Assembly: GCA_035440755.1 (NCBI GenBank)
Contig: DAORND010000099.1
Location: forward strand, 1 to 9,790
Direction: 5' to 3'
DNA length: 9,790 nt
Source: Aquimonas sp002352135
GTDB lineage: Bacteria; Pseudomonadota; Gammaproteobacteria; Xanthomonadales; Xanthomonadaceae
Shown here: one piece after another, positions 1-6,655 of the stretch
Numbering within the stretch: the stretch's first letter is position 1
Layout of the letters: every line of letters starts with the position of its first letter
Position numbers and translations under genes: made by a program
Notes under the pieces: model-generated
The model's input: the letters and a program-made list of their open reading frames with translations, nothing else
Told to the model about the DNA's origin: nothing
Database searches by the model: none

Positions 1-1
1 G

Positions 2-2035
2 CCGGTGGCCGGTGACGACAGCGTGGCCGATGTGCTGGAAGACGCGCCGATGTTCTCGATCAGCGCGACGACCCTGCTGGGCAACGACGCGAACGGCGGC
101 GGCGTCGACGAAGGCACGCAGACCCTGAGCATCACAGCGGTCGATTCGGCAGTGGGCGGAACGGTCGCGCTGAATGCGGGGAATGTGGAATTCACCCCGG
201 CGCTCGACTTCAACGGTGCGGCGAGCTTCGTCTACACGGTCACGGACAACGGCATCACCAACGGTCTGGCTGATCCGCAATCCGACACCGCCACGGTGAG
301 CTTCAGCATTACTGCCGTGAACGATGCGCCCAGCTTCGCAGCGACCAATCCGGCGACGGTGAGTGAGGACGCGGGTGCGCAGACGCTCAGCAACTGGGCC
401 AGCTTCACGGCAGGTCCGGCCAATGAGTCGTCGCAGGCAGTGCTGGCCTACACGGTGTCGGGCGTGACCAACGCGGGCCTGTTCAGTGCGGGTCCGAGTG
501 TCGGTACCGATGGCACCCTGACCTACACGCCAGCGGCTGGCATCAGCGGATCGTCCGATTTCACCGTTCAGGTGCAGGACGACGGTGGTACGGCCAACGG
601 TGGCGTCGATCTGTCGAGCACGCAGACCTTCACCATCACGGTGAGCGATGTGAATGACCAGCCGAGCTTCACTGCTTCCTCGCCGGCCGCTGTGCTGGAA
701 GACGCGGGTGTGCAGACTTTGTCGGCCTGGGCCACGTTTGATCAGGGAGCGGGCGACAGCGGACAAGCGGTGCTTGCCTACAACGTCACGGGTGTCACCA
801 ATGCCGCGTTGTTCAGTGCCGGTCCGAGCGTTGGTACGGATGGCACCCTGAGTTTCACGCCAGCCATCAACGCTAATGGCACGTCGGACTTCACGGTCAC
901 CGTCCAGGACAATGGCGGCACGGCCAACGGTGGTGTGGATACGTCGGTGGCGCAGACCTTCACCATCACGGTGACGGCGGTCAACGATGCACCTGGCTTC
1001 ACCATCGGACCGAATCAGGCGCCAGCGCAGGGTTCGACCGGCGTGCAGACGGTGACGGGTTGGGCGACCGACATCAGCGCAGGCCCTGCCGATGAGGCGG
1101 GTCAGGCACTGAACTTCACGCCAGCGGAAGTCACCGACCCGAACGACATCGTCAGCGCGGTCAGCGTGGCGGCCAATGGCACGCTCAGCTACACCCTGAA
1201 CGGTCCAGCGGGCACAGCCACGATCTCGCTGACCCTGAGTGACGACGGTGGCACGGCAAACGGTGGCGTCGATACCTCGCCGGCCTTGACCTTCACCATC
1301 ACCACGCTGGAACCTTTGGCCGACTTGGCGGTGAGCAAGTTCGCCCAGTACGCACCGGGTGATCTGGTGGTGTGGGACGTGGTGGTCGAGAACCTTGGCC
1401 CCGGTCCAGTGACCGATGCGCAGGTCATTGACACGCTGCCGGCCGGTATCAGTGGTGCCACATGGACCTGTGCGGTGCTCAGTGGAACGGCTTCGTGCGG
1501 TGTCAGTGGTAGCGGCGACATCGATGAACTGGTCGACATGAACGCCGGTTCGGCCCTGTTGTTCACTGTCACGGCGACCTTGACCACGCCGGATGCCACG
1601 ATCAGCAACACCGCCAGTGTGGTGGCTCCGGCTGGTGTGACGGATAACGTGCCGGGCAACAACTCGGCGACGGTGGTGTTGACGGTGCCGATGTTCAGTG
1701 ATGGCTTCGAGGGCTCCGGCCTGCTGGTGCAGGGCGAGTTGAAGTCGGCGGCAGCGGGTGTGTGGCAAGCCATGCCCTTGATGGCCGACGACATCGCCGA
1801 TCGCATCGCTGACTTCCGTGGTCGCACCGTCGCGAGCTTCACCGCACAGGGTCAAACCCTGCAGGTGATGGCACGTGCGGTCGTCGGCGCAAACGAGGCG
1901 CGCCTGCTGCGTCGCGATGCCAAAGGCGTGTGGACCAGCACGGCGTGGGTCACCTTGCGCGATGGCGGCGTGTTGCAACTGCAGTGGCTGCAGCAGGGTG
2001 ACCTGCTGGATGCACGCATCGACAGCCTCGACTGA
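2..2035 (+). CDS. Cadherin/Ig-like repeat surface protein with DUF11 domain, C-terminal part (5' end cut off)
   Basis: The reading frame is open from the left edge (phase starts at base 2) to TGA at 2033-2035, so the GTG at 5 is probably internal and the true start lies upstream. The 677 visible residues are low in Cys and Lys and rich in Thr, Ser, Gly and Ala. Visible modules, in order, are a divergent Ig-like/cadherin-like repeat (to about 319), three clear repeats of about 110 residues each opening with ND(A/Q)P (320-652, 653-982, 983-1312), a DUF11 domain (about 1316-1690; L-A-D-L-A-V-S-K opening, V-x-N-x-G-P-x-x-V and D-x-L-P-x-G motifs), and a terminal domain of about 114 residues opening with FSDGFEG. 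Proteins of this build are secreted or outer-surface adhesins or matrix proteins; that role is inferred from architecture. No RTX repeats or LPXTG-type anchor are present. A terminator follows, so it is the last gene of its unit. Family assignment is confident; specific function and secretion route are unknown. Confidence 0.88.
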   Translation, partial: PVAGDDSVADVLEDAPMFSISATTLLGNDANGGGVDEGTQTLSITAVDSAVGGTVALNAGNVEFTPALDFNGAASFVYTVTDNGITNGLADPQSDTATVSFSITAVNDAPSFAATNPATVSEDAGAQTLSNWASFTAGPANESSQAVLAYTVSGVTNAGLFSAGPSVGTDGTLTYTPAAGISGSSDFTVQVQDDGGTANGGVDLSSTQTFTITVSDVNDQPSFTASSPAAVLEDAGVQTLSAWATFDQGAGDSGQAVLAYNVTGVTNAALFSAGPSVGTDGTLSFTPAINANGTSDFTVTVQDNGGTANGGVDTSVAQTFTITVTAVNDAPGFTIGPNQAPAQGSTGVQTVTGWATDISAGPADEAGQALNFTPAEVTDPNDIVSAVSVAANGTLSYTLNGPAGTATISLTLSDDGGTANGGVDTSPALTFTITTLEPLADLAVSKFAQYAPGDLVVWDVVVENLGPGPVTDAQVIDTLPAGISGATWTCAVLSGTASCGVSGSGDIDELVDMNAGSALLFTVTATLTTPDATISNTASVVAPAGVTDNVPGNNSATVVLTVPMFSDGFEGSGLLVQGELKSAAAGVWQAMPLMADDIADRIADFRGRTVASFTAQGQTLQVMARAVVGANEARLLRRDAKGVWTSTAWVTLRDGGVLQLQWLQQGDLLDARIDSLD
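320..1312 (+). repeat. Three tandem coding repeats of about 330 bp (Ig/cadherin-like units)
   Basis: Units run 320-652 (111 codons), 653-982 (110) and 983-1312 (110). Each opens with codons for ND(A/Q)P and closes with TFTIT. Units 1 and 2 are similar at DNA level: 481-533 aligns with 811-863 at an offset of exactly 330 bp with about nine mismatches by eye. A DDGGTANGGVD-type block recurs in all three at 578-610, 908-940 and 1241-1273. Unit 3 is more diverged in its middle. This implies internal duplication followed by divergence, and further units probably lie upstream of the window. Confidence 0.85.
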
Positions 2036-2047
2036 GGCAAGCAAGAC

Positions 2048-2066
2048 ATGACCGTCCAACGGTCAT
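2048..2066 (+). other. Small perfect hairpin after the surface-protein gene
   Basis: A 7-bp perfect inverted repeat, ATGACCG / CGGTCAT, encloses a 5-nt loop (TCCAA). It lies 12 bp after the stop codon and just before the stronger terminator hairpin. It may help transcription termination or protect the mRNA 3' end. There is no T-tract after it, so it is not a canonical intrinsic terminator alone. Confidence 0.4.
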
Positions 2067-2074
2067 AAGCGAAC

Positions 2075-2105
2075 CGGAAAGGCCCGCGAAATGCGGGCCT
2101 TTCCG
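2075..2105 (+). terminator. Strong intrinsic-type terminator hairpin
   Basis: A perfect 13-bp stem (CGGAAAGGCCCGC at 2075-2087, its complement at 2093-2105) closes a 5-nt loop GAAAT. The 3' arm contains TTT but no T-run follows the stem; the GC-rich stem and its position about 40 bp after the stop still point to a transcription terminator. It separates the surface-protein gene from the signalling gene, whose promoter would have to lie between this stem and 2165. Confidence 0.75.
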
Positions 2106-2121
2106 TGAGGCAAGATTGCCC

Positions 2122-2130
2122 TGTTACACT
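2122..2130 (+). promoter_or_regulatory. Candidate extended -10 promoter element for the GGDEF gene
   Basis: TGTTACACT at 2122-2130 fits an extended -10 (TGn + TACACT, 4 of 6 matches to TATAAT). It lies after the terminator and 35 bp before the ATG at 2165. No good -35 was found at 16-18 bp, as the terminator stem occupies that space. Similar TTACA(C/A)T motifs precede the genes at 3305 and 9772, which strengthens the idea modestly. Confidence 0.35.
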
Positions 2131-2164
2131 CCGCCCGACACTTTCATGTTTGTGGAATGCCTCC

Positions 2165-3220
2165 ATGTCCGAAGTCCATGAACCCGATCCTGACGAGTGC
2201 ACTGCAGGCCAGAGCGATGGCGCAGGCAGTGAGGCGCGGCGACTCAGCGATTTCGAAATGGACGTCTTCCGGCGCGTGGCCGAGAAACGGCGACTCAGCG
2301 CCGGTGACCAGTTGTTTCGACGCGGCGAACTGGGCCGCACGATGTACGTCATCGAGTCGGGCTGCATGCAGTTGGATTTTGGTGACGGCTTGCGTGACAA
2401 GCGGCTCGGGGCGCGTGAGTTCTTCGGTGAGCTCGCGCTGTTCATCGGCGATCACGCCCGCTTGGCCAGCGCCAGCGCCTTGAGCGATGCCGAAGTCCTG
2501 GTGATTGTGCATGCCGATTTTGATGCCTTGCTGGATGACGAGCCCGCCATCATGGCGCGCTTCATGCGCCGCTCGTTCACCTATCTGGTCGCCTGCGAGC
2601 AGCGCCTCATCACACATTTGAAGCGGCGCAATGAAGAACTGTTGCTGACCCTGGATTCACTGCGGCAAACCCGTACCAAGCTCACCTCCGCCGAGCGCAT
2701 GGTGCAAACCGACGAGCTGACCAGCCTGCACAATCGGCGCGGTCTGTATGCGCATCTGGAAGAACGCGCCCGTTGGCAGAAACCCAATCTGGGACTGGGG
2801 CTGCTGCTGATTGACCTCGACAATTTCAAGCAGATCAACGACCAGTACGGTCATGTCGCCGGTGATCGCGTGCTCGAGCTGCTGGCGGCGCAGATCAAAC
2901 GCAGCATGACCAGCCTGGATCTGGCCTGTCGGCTGGGTGGCGACGAGTTCGCCCTGCTGCTGCAGGTGGCGGAACCCGCGGAACTGGCCGCAAGAGCGCG
3001 TTCGCTGGTCGAAGGCGTGCGGCGTCTGGTCTTGCCGGAACCACTGATTGGCGTGGCACTGAGTATCAGCGTTGGCGGTGTCTGGTGCGAATCCGAGGCG
3101 AGCTGGTCGATCTGGTACAGCCAGGCGGATGACGTGTTGTATCGCGTCAAGGCCGAAGGTGGTGACCACTGTCAAATCGCCCCGCCCGGAGACATGGGCC
3201 CGCGCCTGCCGTCTGCCTGA
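2165..3220 (+). CDS. Cyclic-nucleotide-binding GGDEF protein (probable diguanylate cyclase)
   Basis: The 351-residue soluble protein has no signal peptide or membrane segment. Residues about 25-140 form a CRP/Fnr-type cNMP-binding domain with a phosphate-binding cassette (FGEL at 87-90, with E89 and R99 at the nucleotide-contact positions). A charged, coiled-coil-like helix (about 145-182) leads to a GGDEF domain (about 183-335): DELTSLHNRR at 183-192, metal-site Asp in LIDLDNFK (D217), YGHVAGD at 228-234, and intact GGDEF at 258-262. This predicts synthesis of c-di-GMP from two GTP under control of a bound nucleotide. The inhibitory I-site (RxxD five residues before GGDEF) reads TSLD, so product inhibition is probably lost. 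No EAL domain is present. I chose ATG 2165 over the in-frame GTG at 2105 because that GTG lies in the terminator stem and the cNMP domain begins well after 2165; a weak GTGGA precedes it. Which ligand is bound (cAMP, cGMP or c-di-GMP) cannot be read from the sequence. Confidence 0.9.
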   Translation: MSEVHEPDPDECTAGQSDGAGSEARRLSDFEMDVFRRVAEKRRLSAGDQLFRRGELGRTMYVIESGCMQLDFGDGLRDKRLGAREFFGELALFIGDHARLASASALSDAEVLVIVHADFDALLDDEPAIMARFMRRSFTYLVACEQRLITHLKRRNEELLLTLDSLRQTRTKLTSAERMVQTDELTSLHNRRGLYAHLEERARWQKPNLGLGLLLIDLDNFKQINDQYGHVAGDRVLELLAAQIKRSMTSLDLACRLGGDEFALLLQVAEPAELAARARSLVEGVRRLVLPEPLIGVALSISVGGVWCESEASWSIWYSQADDVLYRVKAEGGDHCQIAPPGDMGPRLPSA

Positions 3221-3269
3221 GAATCCTCGCCCCTGTCGTTTGGCAGAGGAGCGACTTCCCATCTGACCT

Positions 3270-3275
3270 TACACT
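3270..3275 (+). promoter_or_regulatory. Candidate -10 element upstream of the S46 peptidase
   Basis: TACACT lies 29 bp before the ATG at 3305, in the 84-bp gap after the GGDEF gene. No clear -35 was found at the usual distance, so support is only the -10 match, the position, and resemblance to the motifs at 2125 and 9760. No terminator is evident in the gap, so read-through from the GGDEF gene is also possible. Confidence 0.25.
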
Positions 3276-3304
3276 TCGGGTTCGACAACCTCTGGAGTAA
3301 AGGC

Positions 3305-5362
3305 ATGCGTGTGCTTGCTGTGGCCTTGCTGGCCGTTTTGACCGCCCCGGCGATGGCCGCCGAAGGCATGTGGACGCTGGATAACCTGCCGAAGCAGGCC
3401 ATGCAGGCCGAGTTCGGCTTCAGCCCGGATCAGGCTTGGGTCGACAAAGTCATGAAGTCCTCGGTCCGGCTGGCCGGTGGCTGTTCCGGCTCGTTCATCT
3501 CGCCCGAAGGGCTGGTGATGACCAATCACCACTGCGTGGTGGACTGTGTGGCGCAGTTGTCCAGCGAGGGCAACGATTTCGTACAAAATGGCTTCATCGC
3601 CCGCGAACACAGTGACGAGCTGAAGTGTCCGGACATGGAGCTGAACCGTCTGGAGCAGATCGCGGATGTGACCGATCAGGTCCGCTCCGCCACTGAAGGT
3701 CTCGATGGTGACGCCTACAGCAAGGCCAAAAAGGCGGTGCAATCACGTCTGGAAGCGGAATGCGTCGGCGATGACTCGCAAGCCACGCGCTGCGACATCG
3801 TCGAGTTGTATCAGGGTGGCAAGCAGCACCTGTACCGCTACACACGCTTCCAGGATGTGCGTCTGGTGTTTGCGCCGGAAGTGGCCGCAGCCTTCTTCGG
3901 TGGCGATCCCGACAACTTCAACTTCCCGCGTTTCAATCTCGACATGGGCATTTTGCGCGCCTATGTCGACGGCAAGCCCGCCAAGCTGGACAACTGGTTC
4001 GGCTTCAAACAGGCCGGTGCGGCCGAAGGCGAACTGGTGATGATCACGGGGCATCCCGGTTCGACCCAGCGCCTGCTGACTGTGGCGCAGTTGAAGGCGC
4101 TACGCGATGGCGGGCTGACCGATCGCCTGTTGTACATGGCCGAGCTGCGCGGCCTGCTGACCCAATACGGCGCCTTGGGCGAGGAACAGGCACGTCAGGC
4201 GCAGCCGGATCTGTTTGGCATCGAGAATGGCTTCAAGGCCCTGCGCGGTCGCTTGGACACCCTCAATGACGACGCCTTTTTCGCCCGCAAACAGGCCGAA
4301 GAGGACGCCCTGCGCGCCTTCGTTGCCGCCGATCCAAGCCTGGCCGCGAAGGTGGGTGAGCCCTGGGCGGCCATTGCGGCGGCCGAAGCCAGCTTCGATC
4401 AGTTCGATGATGCCTATCTGCTGATTGAAGGTGGTCGCGGTTTTGCCAGCGACTATTTTGGTTTCGCACGCGGCTTGTATCGCGCCGGCGTCGAACGCGA
4501 GCTGCCGAACGAAAAGCGCCTGCGCGAATTTTCCGAGGCCGGTTTGCCACGACTTGAGCAGATGTTGCTGTCGGAAGCCCCGATCTATCCGGAATACGAA
4601 AAGGTCAAGCTGGCCTGGTCGCTGACCAAACTGCGCGAGACGCTGGGTACCGATCATCCTTTGGTCAAGCGCATTCTTGGCAAGGAATCACCGCAGCAAC
4701 TGGCCGCCCGCCTGATCGACGGCACGCGCTTGGGTGAGGTGGAGGTGCGCAAGGCGTTGTGGCTGGGTGGTGCCAAGGCCGTGGCTGCCTCGGATGACCC
4801 GATGATCGCCTTCGCGCGCGACATCGATGCCGCCGCACGCGAACTGCGTTTGCGCTACGAGACCGAGGTTGAGGCCGTCGAACAGAAAAATGCCGAGCTG
4901 ATCGCCCAGGTGCGTTTTGCCAAGGACGGAACCGGCGTCTACCCCGACGCCACCTTCACCCTGCGTCTCTCGTATGGCGCCGTGCAGGGCTGGAACGAAA
5001 AGGGCACCGACATCCCGGCCATGACGCACATCGCTGGCATGTTCGAGCGCGCCACCGGTGCCGATCCCTACAAGCTGCCCGATAGCTGGCTGCAGCATCA
5101 GGCTGATCTGGACGGCAAGTTGCCGATGAACTTCGTCTCCACCAACGACATCATCGGCGGCAACTCGGGCAGCCCGGTCATCAATGCCAAGGCCGAAGTC
5201 GTGGGTCTGGTGTTCGATGGCAATATCCACTCGCTGGGCGGTGCCTACTGGTACGACGGCCGCCTCAATCGCGCTGTTGCCGTCCACCCCGCCACCATCA
5301 TCGAAGCCCTGCGCAAGATCTATGGTGCCGGTGCGTTGGCCGATGAGATGACCGGCCAGTAA
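3305..5362 (+). CDS. S46 family dipeptidyl-peptidase (DPP7/DPP11-type), exported
   Basis: The 685-residue protein starts with a signal peptide (basic start, hydrophobic core, AMA|AEG cleavage near residue 18), so it acts in the periplasm or at the outer surface. S46 enzymes remove dipeptides from oligopeptide N-termini and feed amino-acid uptake. Family hallmarks are GMW after the signal, GGCSGSFISPEGLVMTNHHC at 58-77 with catalytic His76, the GGDPDNFNFPRF segment, catalytic Asp213, and STNDIIGGNSGSP with catalytic Ser621. A helical insertion occupies the middle, as in the family, and the length is close to the usual 700 or so. By alignment to DAP BII (N215, W216, D224, D672, G673 from memory), N204 and D638 of the amine-binding set are kept, F205 replaces the Trp, and G639 is the residue that in DPP11 is Arg; Gly suggests hydrophobic (DPP7-like) rather than acidic P1 preference. 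A good GGAG ribosome site sits at 3294-3297. It appears to be a stand-alone gene. Confidence 0.93.
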   Translation: MRVLAVALLAVLTAPAMAAEGMWTLDNLPKQAMQAEFGFSPDQAWVDKVMKSSVRLAGGCSGSFISPEGLVMTNHHCVVDCVAQLSSEGNDFVQNGFIAREHSDELKCPDMELNRLEQIADVTDQVRSATEGLDGDAYSKAKKAVQSRLEAECVGDDSQATRCDIVELYQGGKQHLYRYTRFQDVRLVFAPEVAAAFFGGDPDNFNFPRFNLDMGILRAYVDGKPAKLDNWFGFKQAGAAEGELVMITGHPGSTQRLLTVAQLKALRDGGLTDRLLYMAELRGLLTQYGALGEEQARQAQPDLFGIENGFKALRGRLDTLNDDAFFARKQAEEDALRAFVAADPSLAAKVGEPWAAIAAAEASFDQFDDAYLLIEGGRGFASDYFGFARGLYRAGVERELPNEKRLREFSEAGLPRLEQMLLSEAPIYPEYEKVKLAWSLTKLRETLGTDHPLVKRILGKESPQQLAARLIDGTRLGEVEVRKALWLGGAKAVAASDDPMIAFARDIDAAARELRLRYETEVEAVEQKNAELIAQVRFAKDGTGVYPDATFTLRLSYGAVQGWNEKGTDIPAMTHIAGMFERATGADPYKLPDSWLQHQADLDGKLPMNFVSTNDIIGGNSGSPVINAKAEVVGLVFDGNIHSLGGAYWYDGRLNRAVAVHPATIIEALRKIYGAGALADEMTGQ

Positions 5363-5371
5363 CGAATCCGC

Positions 5372-5401
5372 TGCGGGATGCGCGCTCCGGCGCATCCCGC
5401 A
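5372..5401. terminator. Hairpin between convergent genes, probable bidirectional terminator
   Basis: A perfect 12-bp stem (TGCGGGATGCGC at 5372-5383 and its complement at 5390-5401) encloses a 6-nt loop GCTCCG. It starts 9 bp after the S46 stop and lies 35 bp beyond the stop of the reverse-strand aldo/keto reductase. Neither side has a T-tract, but its position in a convergent gap and its stability favour a terminator serving either or both genes. Confidence 0.65.
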
Positions 5402-5436
5402 CAGCGATGGCGGATGAGCGCCCGCCTCTCAATCTA

Positions 5437-6408
5437 CTAGCCGGAAACCGCCGCCTCCAGAAGCTGCATCGCGTGTTCGCTCAGGCTGGCGTGCACTTCG
5501 ACAGCGCGCAGGTTTTCTGCCAATTGCTCGGGACGGGTTGCGCCGAGCAGCACGGTGGATACCTGCGGATTGCGCAGGCACCAGGCAATCGCCGCCACGG
5601 CGGGGCTGAGATTCATGTTCTGGGCGGCCTGCACGAAGCGCTCGATGGCCGCCGCACGGCGGCCATCCTCGGCCACCAGTTGGCGCTGCAGCCATTCATA
5701 GCCGGGTGTTCCCAGGCGCGTGTTGGCGGCAATGCTCTGCCGGTATTTGCCGCTCAATTGGCCCGAGGCCAGCGGCGAAAACACGGTCAATCCCAATCCC
5801 CATTCGGCGATCAATGGGGCGTATTCCAGCTCGACGCGTTCGCGGCACAACAGGTTGTATTGCGGCTGTTCCACACTGGGGCCGTGCAGATGATGGGTCT
5901 GCGCCACCCGACAGGCATAGGCGATCTGCTCGGCTGGCCACTCGGAGGTGCCCCAATACAACACCTTGCCCTGACGAATCAGCGTATCCATGGCCCATAC
6001 GGTTTCTTCGACCGGTGTATCCGGATCGGGTCGATGGCAGAGATACAGATCGAGGCAATCCACGCGCAGGCGTTTGAGCGCCTGATGGCAGGCTTCGCTG
6101 ACATGCTTGCGCGACAGACCCATCTGCGTCGGTCGCGGCGCATCCACGCAGCCCCACATCACCTTGCTCGATACGCAATAGGTATCGCGAGACAAGCGCA
6201 GATCGGCAATCACATCGCCCATCAGCCGCTCGGCTTCGCCCTGCGCATAGCTTTCCGCGTTGTCGAAAAAATTGATCCCGGCCGCGTAGGCCTGAGCGAT
6301 CAATTCACGCGCCTCGCTGCGCCCGACACGCTCGCCAAAGGTCGCCCAGGCACCGAGAGACACAGCAGACAGTTTCAGGCCACTGCGGCCCATTCGACGG
6401 TATTGCAT
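5437..6408 (-). CDS. Aldo/keto reductase, Kv-beta-like (AKR6-type)
   Basis: The 323-residue protein is an (alpha/beta)8 NAD(P)H-dependent oxidoreductase. It has the full catalytic tetrad: D49, Y54 (in FDNAESYAQG), K82 (VSSKVMWG) and H125 (DLYLCHRPD). YWGTSEW (151-157), EQPQYNLLCRE (180-190) and FSPLASGQLSGKY (210-222) are typical of the potassium-channel beta-subunit-like group, which usually reduces aldehydes or ketones with NADPH; the real substrate is unknown. The start at 6408 is supported by a good GAGGA ribosome site (about 6413-6418) and by the standard family start MQYRRMGRSG; an open frame extends upstream to 6600 but encodes Cys- and Arg-rich sequence unlike the family. No signal peptide is present. 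It is convergent with the S46 gene and divergent from the large cyclase gene (247-bp gap). No functional link to the neighbouring peptide system is visible; general aldehyde detoxification is a reasonable default. Confidence 0.92.
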   Translation of the reverse strand: MQYRRMGRSGLKLSAVSLGAWATFGERVGRSEARELIAQAYAAGINFFDNAESYAQGEAERLMGDVIADLRLSRDTYCVSSKVMWGCVDAPRPTQMGLSRKHVSEACHQALKRLRVDCLDLYLCHRPDPDTPVEETVWAMDTLIRQGKVLYWGTSEWPAEQIAYACRVAQTHHLHGPSVEQPQYNLLCRERVELEYAPLIAEWGLGLTVFSPLASGQLSGKYRQSIAANTRLGTPGYEWLQRQLVAEDGRRAAAIERFVQAAQNMNLSPAVAAIAWCLRNPQVSTVLLGATRPEQLAENLRAVEVHASLSEHAMQLLEAAVSG

Positions 6409-6462
6409 GGCATTCCTCACAGTCGTCAATAGTCGAACCGCAATCGCTTGCTTCGTTTCGGG

Positions 6463-6476
6463 ATGGCATTTGCCAT
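6463..6476. promoter_or_regulatory. Palindrome in the divergent intergenic region (possible operator)
   Basis: ATGGCA-TT-TGCCAT is a perfect 6-bp inverted repeat with a 2-bp centre. It lies 55 bp upstream of the aldo/keto reductase start and 180 bp upstream of the cyclase gene, within the 247-bp gap 6409-6655. Its place fits a regulator site for the reductase, but a palindrome of this size can occur by chance. I found no convincing -35/-10 pair for either gene in the gap; no other feature was recognised there. Confidence 0.25.
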
Positions 6477-6655
6477 GCACACCGCATTGCCAGCATCGCG
6501 CGACAGGCGAATAATGCAGCCTCGCATGTCGACCGCGCGTATGCACGCTGCAAGGCAACGGCACCTTTTTTCGATTGATGATTCGGCAACGGCGACACAT
6601 CGCTCATCGCACGGATGCAACGCCCCGCGTTTTCCGCTGAAGCACAGGCCCGCCC

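Noticed and set aside
2105..2164. Upstream GTG start adding 20 residues to the GGDEF protein
   Set aside because: The GTG lies in the last base pairs of the terminator stem, before the candidate promoter, and the added residues do not belong to the cNMP domain.
3221..3304. Terminator hairpin after the GGDEF gene
   Set aside because: The best pairing (CTGTC with GGCAG) is 5 bp including a G-T pair, too weak to call.
5407..6432. Long forward open frame (341 codons) opposite the aldo/keto reductase
   Set aside because: The reverse strand encodes a complete, motif-rich reductase with a good ribosome site; the forward frame gives His/Gln/Ala-rich sequence typical of GC-rich antisense shadows.
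6409..6600. N-terminal extension of 64 residues on the aldo/keto reductase
   Set aside because: The family starts at MQYRRMGRSG, and a strong ribosome site sits just before that ATG; the extension is Cys/Arg/His-rich and unlike any AKR.
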